Source: Flavobacteriaceae bacterium (lineage in GTDB: Bacteria > Bacteroidota > Bacteroidia > Flavobacteriales > Flavobacteriaceae). Taken from it: a stretch of DNA of 5,328 nt. The position numbers were made by a program, and so were the translations under genes. Under the pieces are notes generated by a model. It was not told the DNA's origin, made no database searches, and worked only from the letters and a program-made list of their open reading frames with translations. The stretch lies in contig DOIV01000031.1 of assembly GCA_003511845.1 (NCBI GenBank), positions 1 through 5,328 on the forward strand, read 5' to 3'. Positions 1 through 5,328 of the stretch are shown here, in pieces. How positions within the stretch are numbered: the stretch's first letter is position 1; the number at the start of each line of letters is the position of its first letter.

Positions 1-140
1 AATCCACTTATTGCTTTGACAACAAAACTCCTTAGTTTATCAATACCTCATTGAATTTGTAAACAAAACTTACAACTTTATTACTAACCATTGTTAATAA
101 GTACTGTCTTTTTTTGTTTTTGAGTGAATAGTTGCCTTGA

Positions 141-180
141 AAATTAAAAATCCTTTCAAACTATGGTTTGAAAGGATTTT
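141..180 (-). terminator. Rho-independent terminator of the tRNA-Pro gene
   Basis: Positions 147-161 and 166-180 are perfect inverted complements, giving a 15-bp stem with a 4-base loop at 162-165. Read on the minus strand, the hairpin starts 6 bases after the tRNA 3' end and runs into a T-rich tail (TTTTTAATTTT, about 180-141). This is the expected position and form for an intrinsic terminator of the tRNA transcript. The stem is AT-rich, with GC pairs concentrated in two short blocks. The plus-strand side also has T residues, so weak two-way activity is possible, but no plus-strand gene ends here. Confidence 0.75.
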
Positions 181-186
181 GATTCG

Positions 187-261
187 TCGGGGTGGCAGGA
201 TTCGAACCTGCGACCTCCTCGTCCCAAACGAGGCGCGATAACCGGGCTACGCTACACCCCG
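187..261 (-). tRNA. tRNA-Pro (anticodon TGG)
   Basis: Read on the minus strand from 261 to 187, the sequence folds as a full 75-nt cloverleaf. It has a 7-bp acceptor stem (CGGGGTG with CACCCCG), a short D stem (GCG/CGC) with a GG-containing D loop, and a perfect 5-bp anticodon stem (CCTCG/CGAGG). The loop is TTTGGGA, placing anticodon TGG at 226-224, and the T arm is GCAGG-TTCGAAT-CCTGC. The discriminator base is A at 187. The 3' CCA is not encoded (the next bases are CGA), so it must be added after transcription. TGG reads CCA and, by wobble, other proline codons. A terminator hairpin follows directly, and a likely promoter lies about 120 bases upstream. Confidence 0.97.
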
Positions 262-329
262 AGGTGTAATTTTATTAATTATTTTCAAAAGAAACAACAC
301 TTACATTTACTTTGTAAAAGTTAAATAGC

Positions 330-363
330 GGTGTTTATCCCGATTTTCATTCGGGGCCACACC
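330..363 (-). other. Hairpin in the tRNA-Pro leader / downstream of trpB
   Basis: GGTGT at 330-334 pairs with ACACC at 359-363, and an inner CCCGA (339-343) pairs with TCGGG (351-355) across a 7-base loop, with a small asymmetric bulge between the two stems. It is one of few GC-rich patches in this AT-rich interval. It lies downstream of the predicted promoter at 381-388, so it would be in the 5' leader of the tRNA precursor. It is also about 75 bases past the trpB stop, so it could act as a weak terminator for trpB, though no clean T-run follows. The function is unknown; only the structure is read from the sequence. Confidence 0.5.
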
Positions 364-380
364 TCGAAAAATTTAGTTTG

Positions 381-388
381 CAAATATA
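381..388 (-). promoter_or_regulatory. Predicted Bacteroidota-type -7 promoter element for tRNA-Pro
   Basis: On the minus strand this reads TATATTTG, a full match to the Bacteroidota housekeeping -7 consensus TAnnTTTG, followed by CAAACTAAA, which is A-rich as is common just after this box. A clear TTG (-33 element) is not present at the usual spacing; TGT occupies about 410-408 instead. Transcription would start near 373 and give the tRNA a leader of about 110 bases. The same region lies 3' of trpB, so the tRNA probably has its own promoter rather than depending on trpB readthrough. Confidence 0.5.
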
Positions 389-436
389 CTTTTTTATCTA
401 AAATTGTACAGATGTTTTATGAAAAATTTAAATACT

Positions 437-1639
437 TTATTTAGGTAAGCCAAATGTATCAATTACATAGTCCAAATCTTTATCTCCACGTCCACTTAAA
501 TTCACTAAAATAGATTGTTGTGGATGTTTTTTTGCTAATTTTAAAGCATAAGCTACAGCATGAGCACTTTCTAAAGCAGGAATTATCCCTTCCAATCTAC
601 TCAATTCAAAAAAGGCATCAATACACTCTTTATCATTAATACTATCATAGGTAACTTTTTTTAAATCTTTTAGCATGCAATGTTCAGGTCCTACACCAGG
701 ATAGTCTAATCCGCTAGCAATAGAGTGAACAGGAGCTGGGTTACCATCTTCATCTTGTAAAGTATAGCATTTAAATCCGTGAATCACACCTGGAGTACCT
801 AAAGTCATGGTTGCAGCGTGTTCGCCAGTTTCAAAAGATTTTCCTGCAGGTTCAATTCCATAGAGAGTACATTCTTCATTTTCTAAAAATGCTGAGAATA
901 TCCCCATGGCATTACTTCCTCCACCAACACAAGCTACTACTGAATCAGGTAATTCACCAGTCATATCAAAAAATTGTTCTTTGGCTTCAATTCCAACAAC
1001 ACGTTGAAAATCTCTAACCATCATAGGAAATGGATGCGGTCCAACAACAGAACCTATACAATATATAGTATTGATAGGGTCTTTTAAATATTCTTCAAAA
1101 GCACTGTCAACAGCTTCTTTTAATGTTTTTAATCCATGAGTTACAGGAACAACTGTAGCTCCTAATATTTTCATGCGTTGTACATTAGGGTGCTCTTTAG
1201 CCATGTCAACTTCTCCCATATGAATTTCACATTCTAATCCGAAATATGCAGCAGCAGTTGCTAGGGCAACTCCATGTTGTCCAGCTCCTGTTTCAGCAAT
1301 TAATTTCTTTTTACCCATATGCTTTGCCAATAAAGCTTCACCCATACAATGATTTAGTTTATGAGCACCAGTATGATTTAAATCTTCTCTTTTTAGATAA
1401 ATTTGTCCCCCATATTTATTAGAAAGACGATTGCAATGATAAACTGGTGTTGGTCTTCCTTGATAATGTTTTCTTATGTTTCTTAATTCAGAAATGAATT
1501 TATGAGACTTACTAATAGAATAATAAGCGTCATTAATTTTTTTCATTTCAACTTCTAGGTGTGGAGGGATAAAAGCTCCACCATATTCATTGAAAAAACC
1601 TTCTTTGTTTGGGTACTTTTTAAAATAATTTTTTGACAT
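437..1639 (-). CDS. trpB: Tryptophan synthase beta chain, standalone (no adjacent trpA)
   Basis: This is a PLP enzyme of the TrpB family, 400 aa, the normal length. TrpB condenses indole with L-serine to give L-tryptophan in the cytoplasm, normally as an alpha2-beta2 complex with TrpA. Visible family motifs are GRPTP (61-65), LKREDL then HTGAHK with the PLP lysine K94, AETGAGQHG (115-123) with the catalytic Glu E116, the phosphate-binding GGGSNA (239-244), GLDYPGVGP (310-318), IIPALES (352-358), and LSGRGDKD (381-388) with S382 near the pyridine nitrogen. All catalytic positions look intact. The start at 1639 begins shortly before the conserved N-terminal EYGGAFIP segment, and no earlier start is needed. 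Some stretches are unusual for Trp[12 protein letters not shown] where many homologues have an ERQ-type motif, SIASGLD instead of SISAGLD, and no GRA motif near 327. No trpA, trpF or trpC is beside it: tRNA-Pro lies downstream and a divergent gene upstream. It may be the sole TrpB with a distant TrpA, or a second, standalone TrpB. Confidence 0.95.
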   Translation of the reverse strand: MSKNYFKKYPNKEGFFNEYGGAFIPPHLEVEMKKINDAYYSISKSHKFISELRNIRKHYQGRPTPVYHCNRLSNKYGGQIYLKREDLNHTGAHKLNHCMGEALLAKHMGKKKLIAETGAGQHGVALATAAAYFGLECEIHMGEVDMAKEHPNVQRMKILGATVVPVTHGLKTLKEAVDSAFEEYLKDPINTIYCIGSVVGPHPFPMMVRDFQRVVGIEAKEQFFDMTGELPDSVVACVGGGSNAMGIFSAFLENEECTLYGIEPAGKSFETGEHAATMTLGTPGVIHGFKCYTLQDEDGNPAPVHSIASGLDYPGVGPEHCMLKDLKKVTYDSINDKECIDAFFELSRLEGIIPALESAHAVAYALKLAKKHPQQSILVNLSGRGDKDLDYVIDTFGLPK

Positions 1640-1680
1640 TTTTGAGTGGTTTATTGATGAGAATTTAGCACTATTGGTTA

Positions 1681-1786
1681 AAAATAACTATTTTTTTTAA
1701 TATTTGCTATTTTGAGTTGTGTTTTTTTATTTGCTAGGTAAATAAAAGTAGACTTGATAGAAAATAACTATCTTTAAAAAAATATT
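1681..1786. repeat. Short direct repeats in the trpB / sugar dehydrogenase intergenic region
   Basis: AAAATAACTAT occurs exactly at 1681-1691 and again at 1761-1771, 80 bases apart, and both copies run into an A/T tract ending in AATATT. The first copy is also a near-palindrome (AAAATA-AC-TATTTT). A second pair, TATTTGCTA, lies between them at 1701-1709 and 1728-1736. The interval is the only space for the promoters of two divergent genes, so these could be binding sites for a regulator of either. The low complexity of the region makes chance repeats plausible. Confidence 0.4.
1704..1733 (+). promoter_or_regulatory. Possible promoter of the plus-strand gene run
   Basis: TTG at 1704-1706 is followed, after 19 bases, by TTTATTTG at 1726-1733, which matches the Bacteroidota pattern TTG-N(about 19)-TAnnTTTG with one mismatch in the second base of the -7 box. 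Transcription would begin around 1740, leaving a leader of about 50 bases before the start codon at 1791. The region is T-rich, so this could be coincidental. No equally good match was found for trpB on the opposite strand. Confidence 0.3.
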
Positions 1787-1790
1787 AATT

Positions 1791-2915
1791 ATGAAGCGTA
1801 TAACTTATCTATTTGCAGCTATTTTGATGACGATTAACGCATGTGCTCAAGAGCACGAATCGTCTGTAGAAGTAGTGACATCACAGCAGAACCATTACAC
1901 TACTGAACTTGTGATTTCTGAACTTGATGCTCCTTGGGGAATGGCTTTTTTACCTGATGAAAGTATTTTAGTAACTGAAAGGGCAGGAAAGTTAATCCTT
2001 TTTAAGGATAAGGTAAAAACAGTAATTAATGGTTTGCCAAAAATTAAAGCTAGCGGACAAGGAGGATTAATGGATGTTGAATTACATCCTGATTATGAAA
2101 CAAATGGGTGGATTTATTTATCATATGCTTCCGAAGAAGGTGAAGGTGCTGGTTCAAATACAGCAATTTTAAGAGCAAAACTTAAAAACAATAGTTTGGT
2201 AGAGCAACAGCTCATTTATAAAGCTTCTCCAAACAGTAAAAAAGGACATCATTTTGGTTCAAGAATTACTTTTGATAAAGAAGGTTATTTGTATTTTTCT
2301 ATTGGAGATAGAGGTAATAGAGATGAAAACCCTCAAGACATTACTAGAGATGGAGGTAAAATTTACCGATTGAATGATGATGGTTCTATACCTTCTGACA
2401 ATCCTTTTGTTGATGATGCTAATGCAAAAAAAGCAATTTATTCTTATGGACATAGAAATCCACAAGGTATGACAATACATCCTGAAACAGGAGAAATTTG
2501 GACTCATGAACACGGTCCAAAAGGCGGAGATGAAATAAATATCATCAATAAAAATAAAAATTATGGGTGGCCAAAAATTAGCTATGGTATCAATTATGAC
2601 GGAACAGTATTGACTGAAGATACTGATTTGCCAGGAATGGAGCAACCTTTATTTTATTGGGTACCTTCAATAGCTCCAAGTGGTTTTACAATTGTATCTT
2701 CTGATAAATATCCTGATTGGAAGAATGATTTATTAGTGGGTTCATTGAAATTTCAATATATAGAACGATTGGTTCTCGAAAACAATAAAGTTGTAAAGAG
2801 AGAAAAATTATTTGAAGATTTAGGTCGGATAAGAAGTATAAAACAAGCTCCAAATGGCTTTATTTATATTGGTGTTGAAAATGTTGGAGTGGTTCGAATT
2901 ATTCCAAAGAAATAA
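1791..2915 (+). CDS. PQQ-dependent aldose sugar dehydrogenase (Asd/YliI type), exported
   Basis: This is a 374-aa member of the soluble glucose/sorbosone dehydrogenase family, six-bladed beta-propellers that use PQQ and calcium to oxidise aldose sugars outside the cytoplasm. Residues 1-19 form an export signal: K2 and R3, a hydrophobic core, then INACAQ. C18 could be a lipobox cysteine, making a lipoprotein, or ACA could be a signal peptidase I site. Family motifs appear in order: LDAPWGMAFLPD (45-56), GQGGLMDVELHP (89-100), HHFGSRI with a candidate catalytic His (153-159), GDRG (172-175), DGGKIYRLNDDGSIPSDNPF (187-206), YGHRNPQG (219-226), EHGPKGGDEIN (240-250), NYGWP (257-261) and PSIAPSG (292-298). 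These fit the Asd/YliI branch better than Acinetobacter GdhB. The start follows an AT-rich leader without a Shine-Dalgarno sequence. The true substrate cannot be read from sequence, and no PQQ synthesis genes are in the window. The gene ends 37 bases before the preferred udk start, with no terminator between them. Confidence 0.9.
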   Translation: MKRITYLFAAILMTINACAQEHESSVEVVTSQQNHYTTELVISELDAPWGMAFLPDESILVTERAGKLILFKDKVKTVINGLPKIKASGQGGLMDVELHPDYETNGWIYLSYASEEGEGAGSNTAILRAKLKNNSLVEQQLIYKASPNSKKGHHFGSRITFDKEGYLYFSIGDRGNRDENPQDITRDGGKIYRLNDDGSIPSDNPFVDDANAKKAIYSYGHRNPQGMTIHPETGEIWTHEHGPKGGDEINIINKNKNYGWPKISYGINYDGTVLTEDTDLPGMEQPLFYWVPSIAPSGFTIVSSDKYPDWKNDLLVGSLKFQYIERLVLENNKVVKREKLFEDLGRIRSIKQAPNGFIYIGVENVGVVRIIPKK

Positions 2916-2952
2916 CACTAAATTTGTTGTATAATTTTAAATGTTAATTACG

Positions 2953-3558
2953 ATGCTTATTCTAGGAATTGCAGGAGGAACTGGAAGTGGAAAAACTACA
3001 GTAGTCAATCAAATCATAAATCAATTACCAGATAAAGATGTTACGGTAATCTCTCAAGATTCTTACTATAAAAAAACGGATGAGTTGACCTATGAAGAAC
3101 GTACTAAAATTAATTTCGACCACCCAAAATCTATAGATTTTAACCTTTTGGTAGAGCATCTCTCAGAATTGAAAAAAGGAAATTTTATTGAGCAACCTGT
3201 TTATTCTTTTGCGGCACATAATAGAACAAAAGACACTATAAAAACACACCCTAGTAAGGTAATGATTGTTGAAGGAATACTTATTTTTACCAACAAAGAA
3301 TTACGAAATTTATTAGATATTAAAGTTTTTGTACATGCAGATTCTGATGAGCGTTTAATTAGAAGATTGAAAAGAGATATACAAGAACGAGGTAGAGATA
3401 TGGATGAGGTTTTACAAAGGTATCAAACTACATTAAAACCAATGCATGATCAGTTTATTGAGCCGATGAAAGAATATGCAGATATTATCATACCAAATAA
3501 CAAATACAATACTGTCGCTGTTAATATTGTTAGAACTATTATTAATGAAAGATTATAA
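2953..3558 (+). CDS. udk: Uridine kinase (uridine/cytidine phosphorylation, pyrimidine salvage)
   Basis: This cytoplasmic enzyme transfers phosphate from ATP or GTP to uridine or cytidine, giving UMP or CMP. With the start chosen here it is 201 aa, close to the usual length. Visible motifs are the P-loop GGTGSGKT (8-15), ISQDSYYK with the likely catalytic Asp at 36, NFDHP (54-58), PVYSF followed by HNRTKDT (82-94) at the nucleoside site, VEGIL (106-110), a lid segment RRLKRDIQERGRD (137-149), and EYADIIIPN near the C-terminus. An in-frame ATG at 2941 would add four residues (MLIT). I prefer 2953 because family members begin with a MLI-type stretch running straight into GIAGGTGSGKT. The gene is followed after 8 bases by the FtsB-like gene and is probably cotranscribed with it and mutA. 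No frameshift or missing key residue is seen. Confidence 0.95.
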   Translation: MLILGIAGGTGSGKTTVVNQIINQLPDKDVTVISQDSYYKKTDELTYEERTKINFDHPKSIDFNLLVEHLSELKKGNFIEQPVYSFAAHNRTKDTIKTHPSKVMIVEGILIFTNKELRNLLDIKVFVHADSDERLIRRLKRDIQERGRDMDEVLQRYQTTLKPMHDQFIEPMKEYADIIIPNNKYNTVAVNIVRTIINERL

Positions 3559-3566
3559 AAAATAAA

Positions 3567-3884
3567 ATGACTTTTAAAGAGTTTAAAGAGCATGAAATAG
3601 TGAGTTTTATTAACAATAGGTATGTGATTATCTTTTTGTTGTTTTTGATTTGGATGTTGTTTTTTGATGAAAATTCTTATATGAATCATAGAGAGTTAGA
3701 TAAAGAAATAGATAAGATTGAAAAGACAAATGTCTATTACAAGAATGAAATAAATCATGATAATAAGACTATAAATAATCTTAATGATCCTGATTCTCTA
3801 GAAAAATTTGCTAGGGAAGAATACAAAATGAAACGAAAAGAAGAAGATATTTATATTATTGAGTTTGACACCATAAAGGAATAA
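3567..3884 (+). CDS. Septum formation initiator (FtsB/DivIC family) protein
   Basis: This is a 105-aa single-pass membrane protein with the FtsB/DivIC layout: a short cytoplasmic N-terminus (1-18), one transmembrane helix (about 19-33, rich in I, F, L and W), and a charged, heptad-like coiled coil (about 38-72). The conserved C-terminal block DPDSLEKFAREEYKMKR (74-90) is followed by EEDIYIIEF (92-100). Proteins of this family join the FtsQ/FtsL (DivIB/FtsL) complex at the division septum and help activate FtsWI peptidoglycan synthesis. The sequence shows the family but does not separate FtsB from DivIC, so no symbol is given. It starts 8 bases after udk and ends 3 bases before mutA, so all three are very likely on one transcript. 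The length is normal and nothing is broken. Confidence 0.9.
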   Translation: MTFKEFKEHEIVSFINNRYVIIFLLFLIWMLFFDENSYMNHRELDKEIDKIEKTNVYYKNEINHDNKTINNLNDPDSLEKFAREEYKMKRKEEDIYIIEFDTIKE

Positions 3885-3887
3885 TAA

Positions 3888-5270
3888 ATGAGCAATTTTT
3901 TGTTTAGCGAATTCAATCCTGTTTCAGCAAAACAATGGAAACAAAAAATACAGGTTGATCTTAATGGAGCTGATTATAATGATACTTTGGTGTGGGAATC
4001 AAATGAAGGTATTAAAGTAAAACCGTTTTATCATCAAGATGATTTTGAACAAATTTCTTTAAAAACTTCAAAAAGGAACTTTTCCATTTGTCAAACTATT
4101 TTTATTTCTGATGAAAAAACAGCCGATTTTTTAGCAAAAAACGCCTTGAAACGTGGAGCAACTTCTATTCAATTTGAAGCCAATGAGCCTTTTGATATTG
4201 ACTTGTTGTTAAAAAGACTTGTCACTCAGAGCGATAGCGAAGAGTCTCTTTCAATCCATTTCAATCTCAATTTCTTATCAGAAAGTTTTCTATCCAATTT
4301 AATCGAAAAAACAAAAGGATTAAACAGTTATTTAAATATTGATATTATTGGCAATTTGGCCAAGACAGGAAATTGGTTTGACAATCAAAAAGAAGATTTT
4401 GTGATTTTAGAAAAAGTTGTAAAAAGCGAAAATCATAAAGCAATAATATTATCTGTAGATGCTAGTTTATATCAGAATGCAGGAGCGAATATAGTACAGC
4501 AAGTCGCTTATGCTTTAGCACATGGTAACGAATATTTGAATCATTTTGATGAAGGGTTTAAAAATGGAAAAGAAGCTCAAATACAATTCCATTTTGCTGT
4601 AGGAAGTAATTATTTTTTTGAAATAGCAAAACTAAGAGCTTTTAGAATTTTGTGGCAATTATTATTGGATGAATACAGCTTGAAATTAACACTACAACTT
4701 TTTGTACAACCTAGTTTGCGTAATAAGACACTTTATGATTATAATGTGAATATGTTGCGTACAACAACTGAATGTATGAGTGCAATTTTAGGAGGATCAG
4801 ATACCATTTCTAATATTTCTTATGATACTTTATATCATAAAAAAAATGAATTTGGCGAGCGGATTGCTAGAAATCAACTGTTAATTTTGCAAGAAGAAAG
4901 TTATTTTGCAGAAGCGAATGCGATTGCTGATGGTTCTTATTATGTTGAAACTTTAACAATACAAATTGCAGAAAAAGCATTGTTGTTATTTAAGGATATT
5001 GAAAAAAATGGTGGATTTATAAAGCAATTACAAGCGGGAACCATCCAACGTAAAATAGAAGAAAGTGCCTTGGCAGAACAAAAACAATTTGATAATGAAG
5101 AAGAAATTTTACTAGGAACGAATATGCATCCTAATTTGAATGATAAAATGAAGACCGAATTAGAGCTTTATCCTTTTGTAAAAACAAAACCAAGAAAAAC
5201 ACTAATTAAACCTATCATACCAAAACGTTTGTCTGAAAAAATTGAGCAAGAACGATTAGGGGAAGAATAG
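3888..5270 (+). CDS. mutA: Methylmalonyl-CoA mutase small (beta) subunit
   Basis: This is the 460-aa non-catalytic partner of the adenosylcobalamin-dependent methylmalonyl-CoA mutase, which interconverts succinyl-CoA and (R)-methylmalonyl-CoA. It keeps the mutase TIM-barrel family motifs: YQNAGANIVQQVAYALAHG (195-213), the VGSNYFFEIAKLRAFRILW stretch (238-256), PSLRNKTLYDYNVNMLRTTT (275-294), AILGGSDTI (299-307), NEFGERIARNQLLILQEES (320-338) and ADGSYYVE (347-354). The C-terminus ends after a charged tail with no B12-binding (DxHxxG) domain, as expected for the small subunit. The catalytic large subunit should follow but is not reached in the window. The start ATG lies 3 bases after the preceding stop, with AAAGGA at 3875-3880 as a possible weak ribosome site. 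One oddity is residues 112-121 (VTQSDSEESL), which correspond to a repeat-like DNA element read in frame, described as its own feature. Confidence 0.93.
   Translation: MSNFLFSEFNPVSAKQWKQKIQVDLNGADYNDTLVWESNEGIKVKPFYHQDDFEQISLKTSKRNFSICQTIFISDEKTADFLAKNALKRGATSIQFEANEPFDIDLLLKRLVTQSDSEESLSIHFNLNFLSESFLSNLIEKTKGLNSYLNIDIIGNLAKTGNWFDNQKEDFVILEKVVKSENHKAIILSVDASLYQNAGANIVQQVAYALAHGNEYLNHFDEGFKNGKEAQIQFHFAVGSNYFFEIAKLRAFRILWQLLLDEYSLKLTLQLFVQPSLRNKTLYDYNVNMLRTTTECMSAILGGSDTISNISYDTLYHKKNEFGERIARNQLLILQEESYFAEANAIADGSYYVETLTIQIAEKALLLFKDIEKNGGFIKQLQAGTIQRKIEESALAEQKQFDNEEEILLGTNMHPNLNDKMKTELELYPFVKTKPRKTLIKPIIPKRLSEKIEQERLGEE
4221..4248 (+). repeat. Dispersed-palindrome-like element inside mutA
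   Basis: The segment begins GTCACTCAGAGCGATAGCGA and ends AGAGTCTC. Its outer ACTC (4224-4227) and GAGT (4242-4245) arms are complementary, and an inner GC/GC pairing is possible. It is visibly more GC-rich than the surrounding gene. It resembles, from memory, the GTCACTCTGAGCG...CGAAGAGTCTC family of small intergenic palindromes common in Flavobacteriia genomes. Here it lies in the mutA reading frame and encodes roughly VTQSDSEES without a stop. Copy number elsewhere in the genome cannot be seen from this window. Confidence 0.55.
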
Positions 5271-5306
5271 AAGAATAAATGCGAAGAAAAAACCGGCAAC
5301 ATATAA

Positions 5307-5320
5307 GACTAAAGACTAAA
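5307..5320 (+). repeat. Two tandem copies of GACTAAA at the window edge
   Basis: GACTAAA occurs twice in direct succession at 5307-5313 and 5314-5320, followed by GGGTAGAC to the end of the window. It lies in the non-coding stretch 37 bases after the mutA stop, where the large mutase subunit gene would otherwise be expected to begin soon. It may be the left edge of a longer repeat or palindromic element that is cut off by the window boundary. Two 7-base units alone are weak evidence. Confidence 0.35.
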
Positions 5321-5328
5321 GGGTAGAC

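Noticed and set aside
32..91. 19-codon minus-strand frame beginning MVSNK in the left intergenic stretch
   Set aside because: It is too short, has no ribosome site or motif, and lies after the tRNA terminator with no visible promoter.
1..140. Possible origin-like or regulatory sequence (TTGTTAATAAG near 91-101)
   Set aside because: There is no DnaA box cluster, dif-like palindrome or neighbouring replication gene; it reads as ordinary AT-rich intergenic DNA.
187..261. tRNA-Pro as a phage or island attachment site
   Set aside because: No second copy of the tRNA 3' end and no integrase or mobile gene is present in the window; the neighbours are housekeeping genes.
811..1017. 68-codon plus-strand open frame inside trpB
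   Set aside because: It lies wholly antisense to the well-supported trpB, has no recognisable motif, and its composition is that of a shadow frame.
2259..2645. 128-codon minus-strand open frame inside the sugar dehydrogenase gene
   Set aside because: It is antisense to conserved propeller motifs, rich in I, F and S as expected from reversed AT-rich coding sequence, and has no family features.
3450..3689. 79-codon minus-strand open frame across the udk / FtsB-like junction
   Set aside because: It is antisense to both genes; its apparent hydrophobic stretch comes from the reverse of AT-rich codons, and it has no independent support.
5279..5326. 15-codon frame after mutA beginning MRRKN
   Set aside because: It is very short, runs into the GACTAAA repeat, and shows no sign of being coding.
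1..5328. CRISPR array, insertion sequence, toxin-antitoxin or other novel accessory system
   Set aside because: No regularly spaced repeats, transposase, terminal inverted repeats or small paired genes were seen; all long frames are explained by known families.

Overview
The window looks like chromosomal DNA of a Flavobacteriaceae-type Bacteroidota. It is very AT-rich, its coding starts lack strong Shine-Dalgarno sequences, one promoter matches the Bacteroidota -7 box (TAnnTTTG), and the protein motifs and the order udk / FtsB-like / mutA fit that group. This assignment rests on motif memory and composition, not on a database search.

Layout, left to right. Positions 1-140 show no supported gene. 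A strong hairpin terminator (about 141-180, minus strand) closes a minus-strand tRNA-Pro(TGG) gene at 187-261. The tRNA has its own likely promoter at 381-388 and a structured leader. Next is trpB on the minus strand (437-1639), with no trpA or other trp gene on either side in the window. A 151-base intergenic region carrying short direct repeats separates trpB from a divergent plus-strand run of four genes. These are an exported PQQ-dependent aldose sugar dehydrogenase (1791-2915), uridine kinase udk (2953-3558), a small FtsB/DivIC-type septum protein (3567-3884) and mutA, the small subunit of methylmalonyl-CoA mutase (3888-5270). The last three are separated by only 8 and 3 bases and are very probably cotranscribed. 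The sugar dehydrogenase lies just upstream with no visible terminator and may join the transcript. The large mutase subunit, which carries the cobalamin domain, is not in the window and is expected beyond its right end.

The genes form a housekeeping mixture rather than one pathway: tryptophan synthesis, periplasmic sugar oxidation, pyrimidine salvage, cell division and propionate/succinate metabolism. I found no sign of a new defence, mobile or biosynthetic system. The points most worth a second look are a repeat-like palindromic segment read through in frame inside mutA, a standalone trpB with several unusual replacements in otherwise conserved stretches, and the structured leader of the tRNA-Pro gene.
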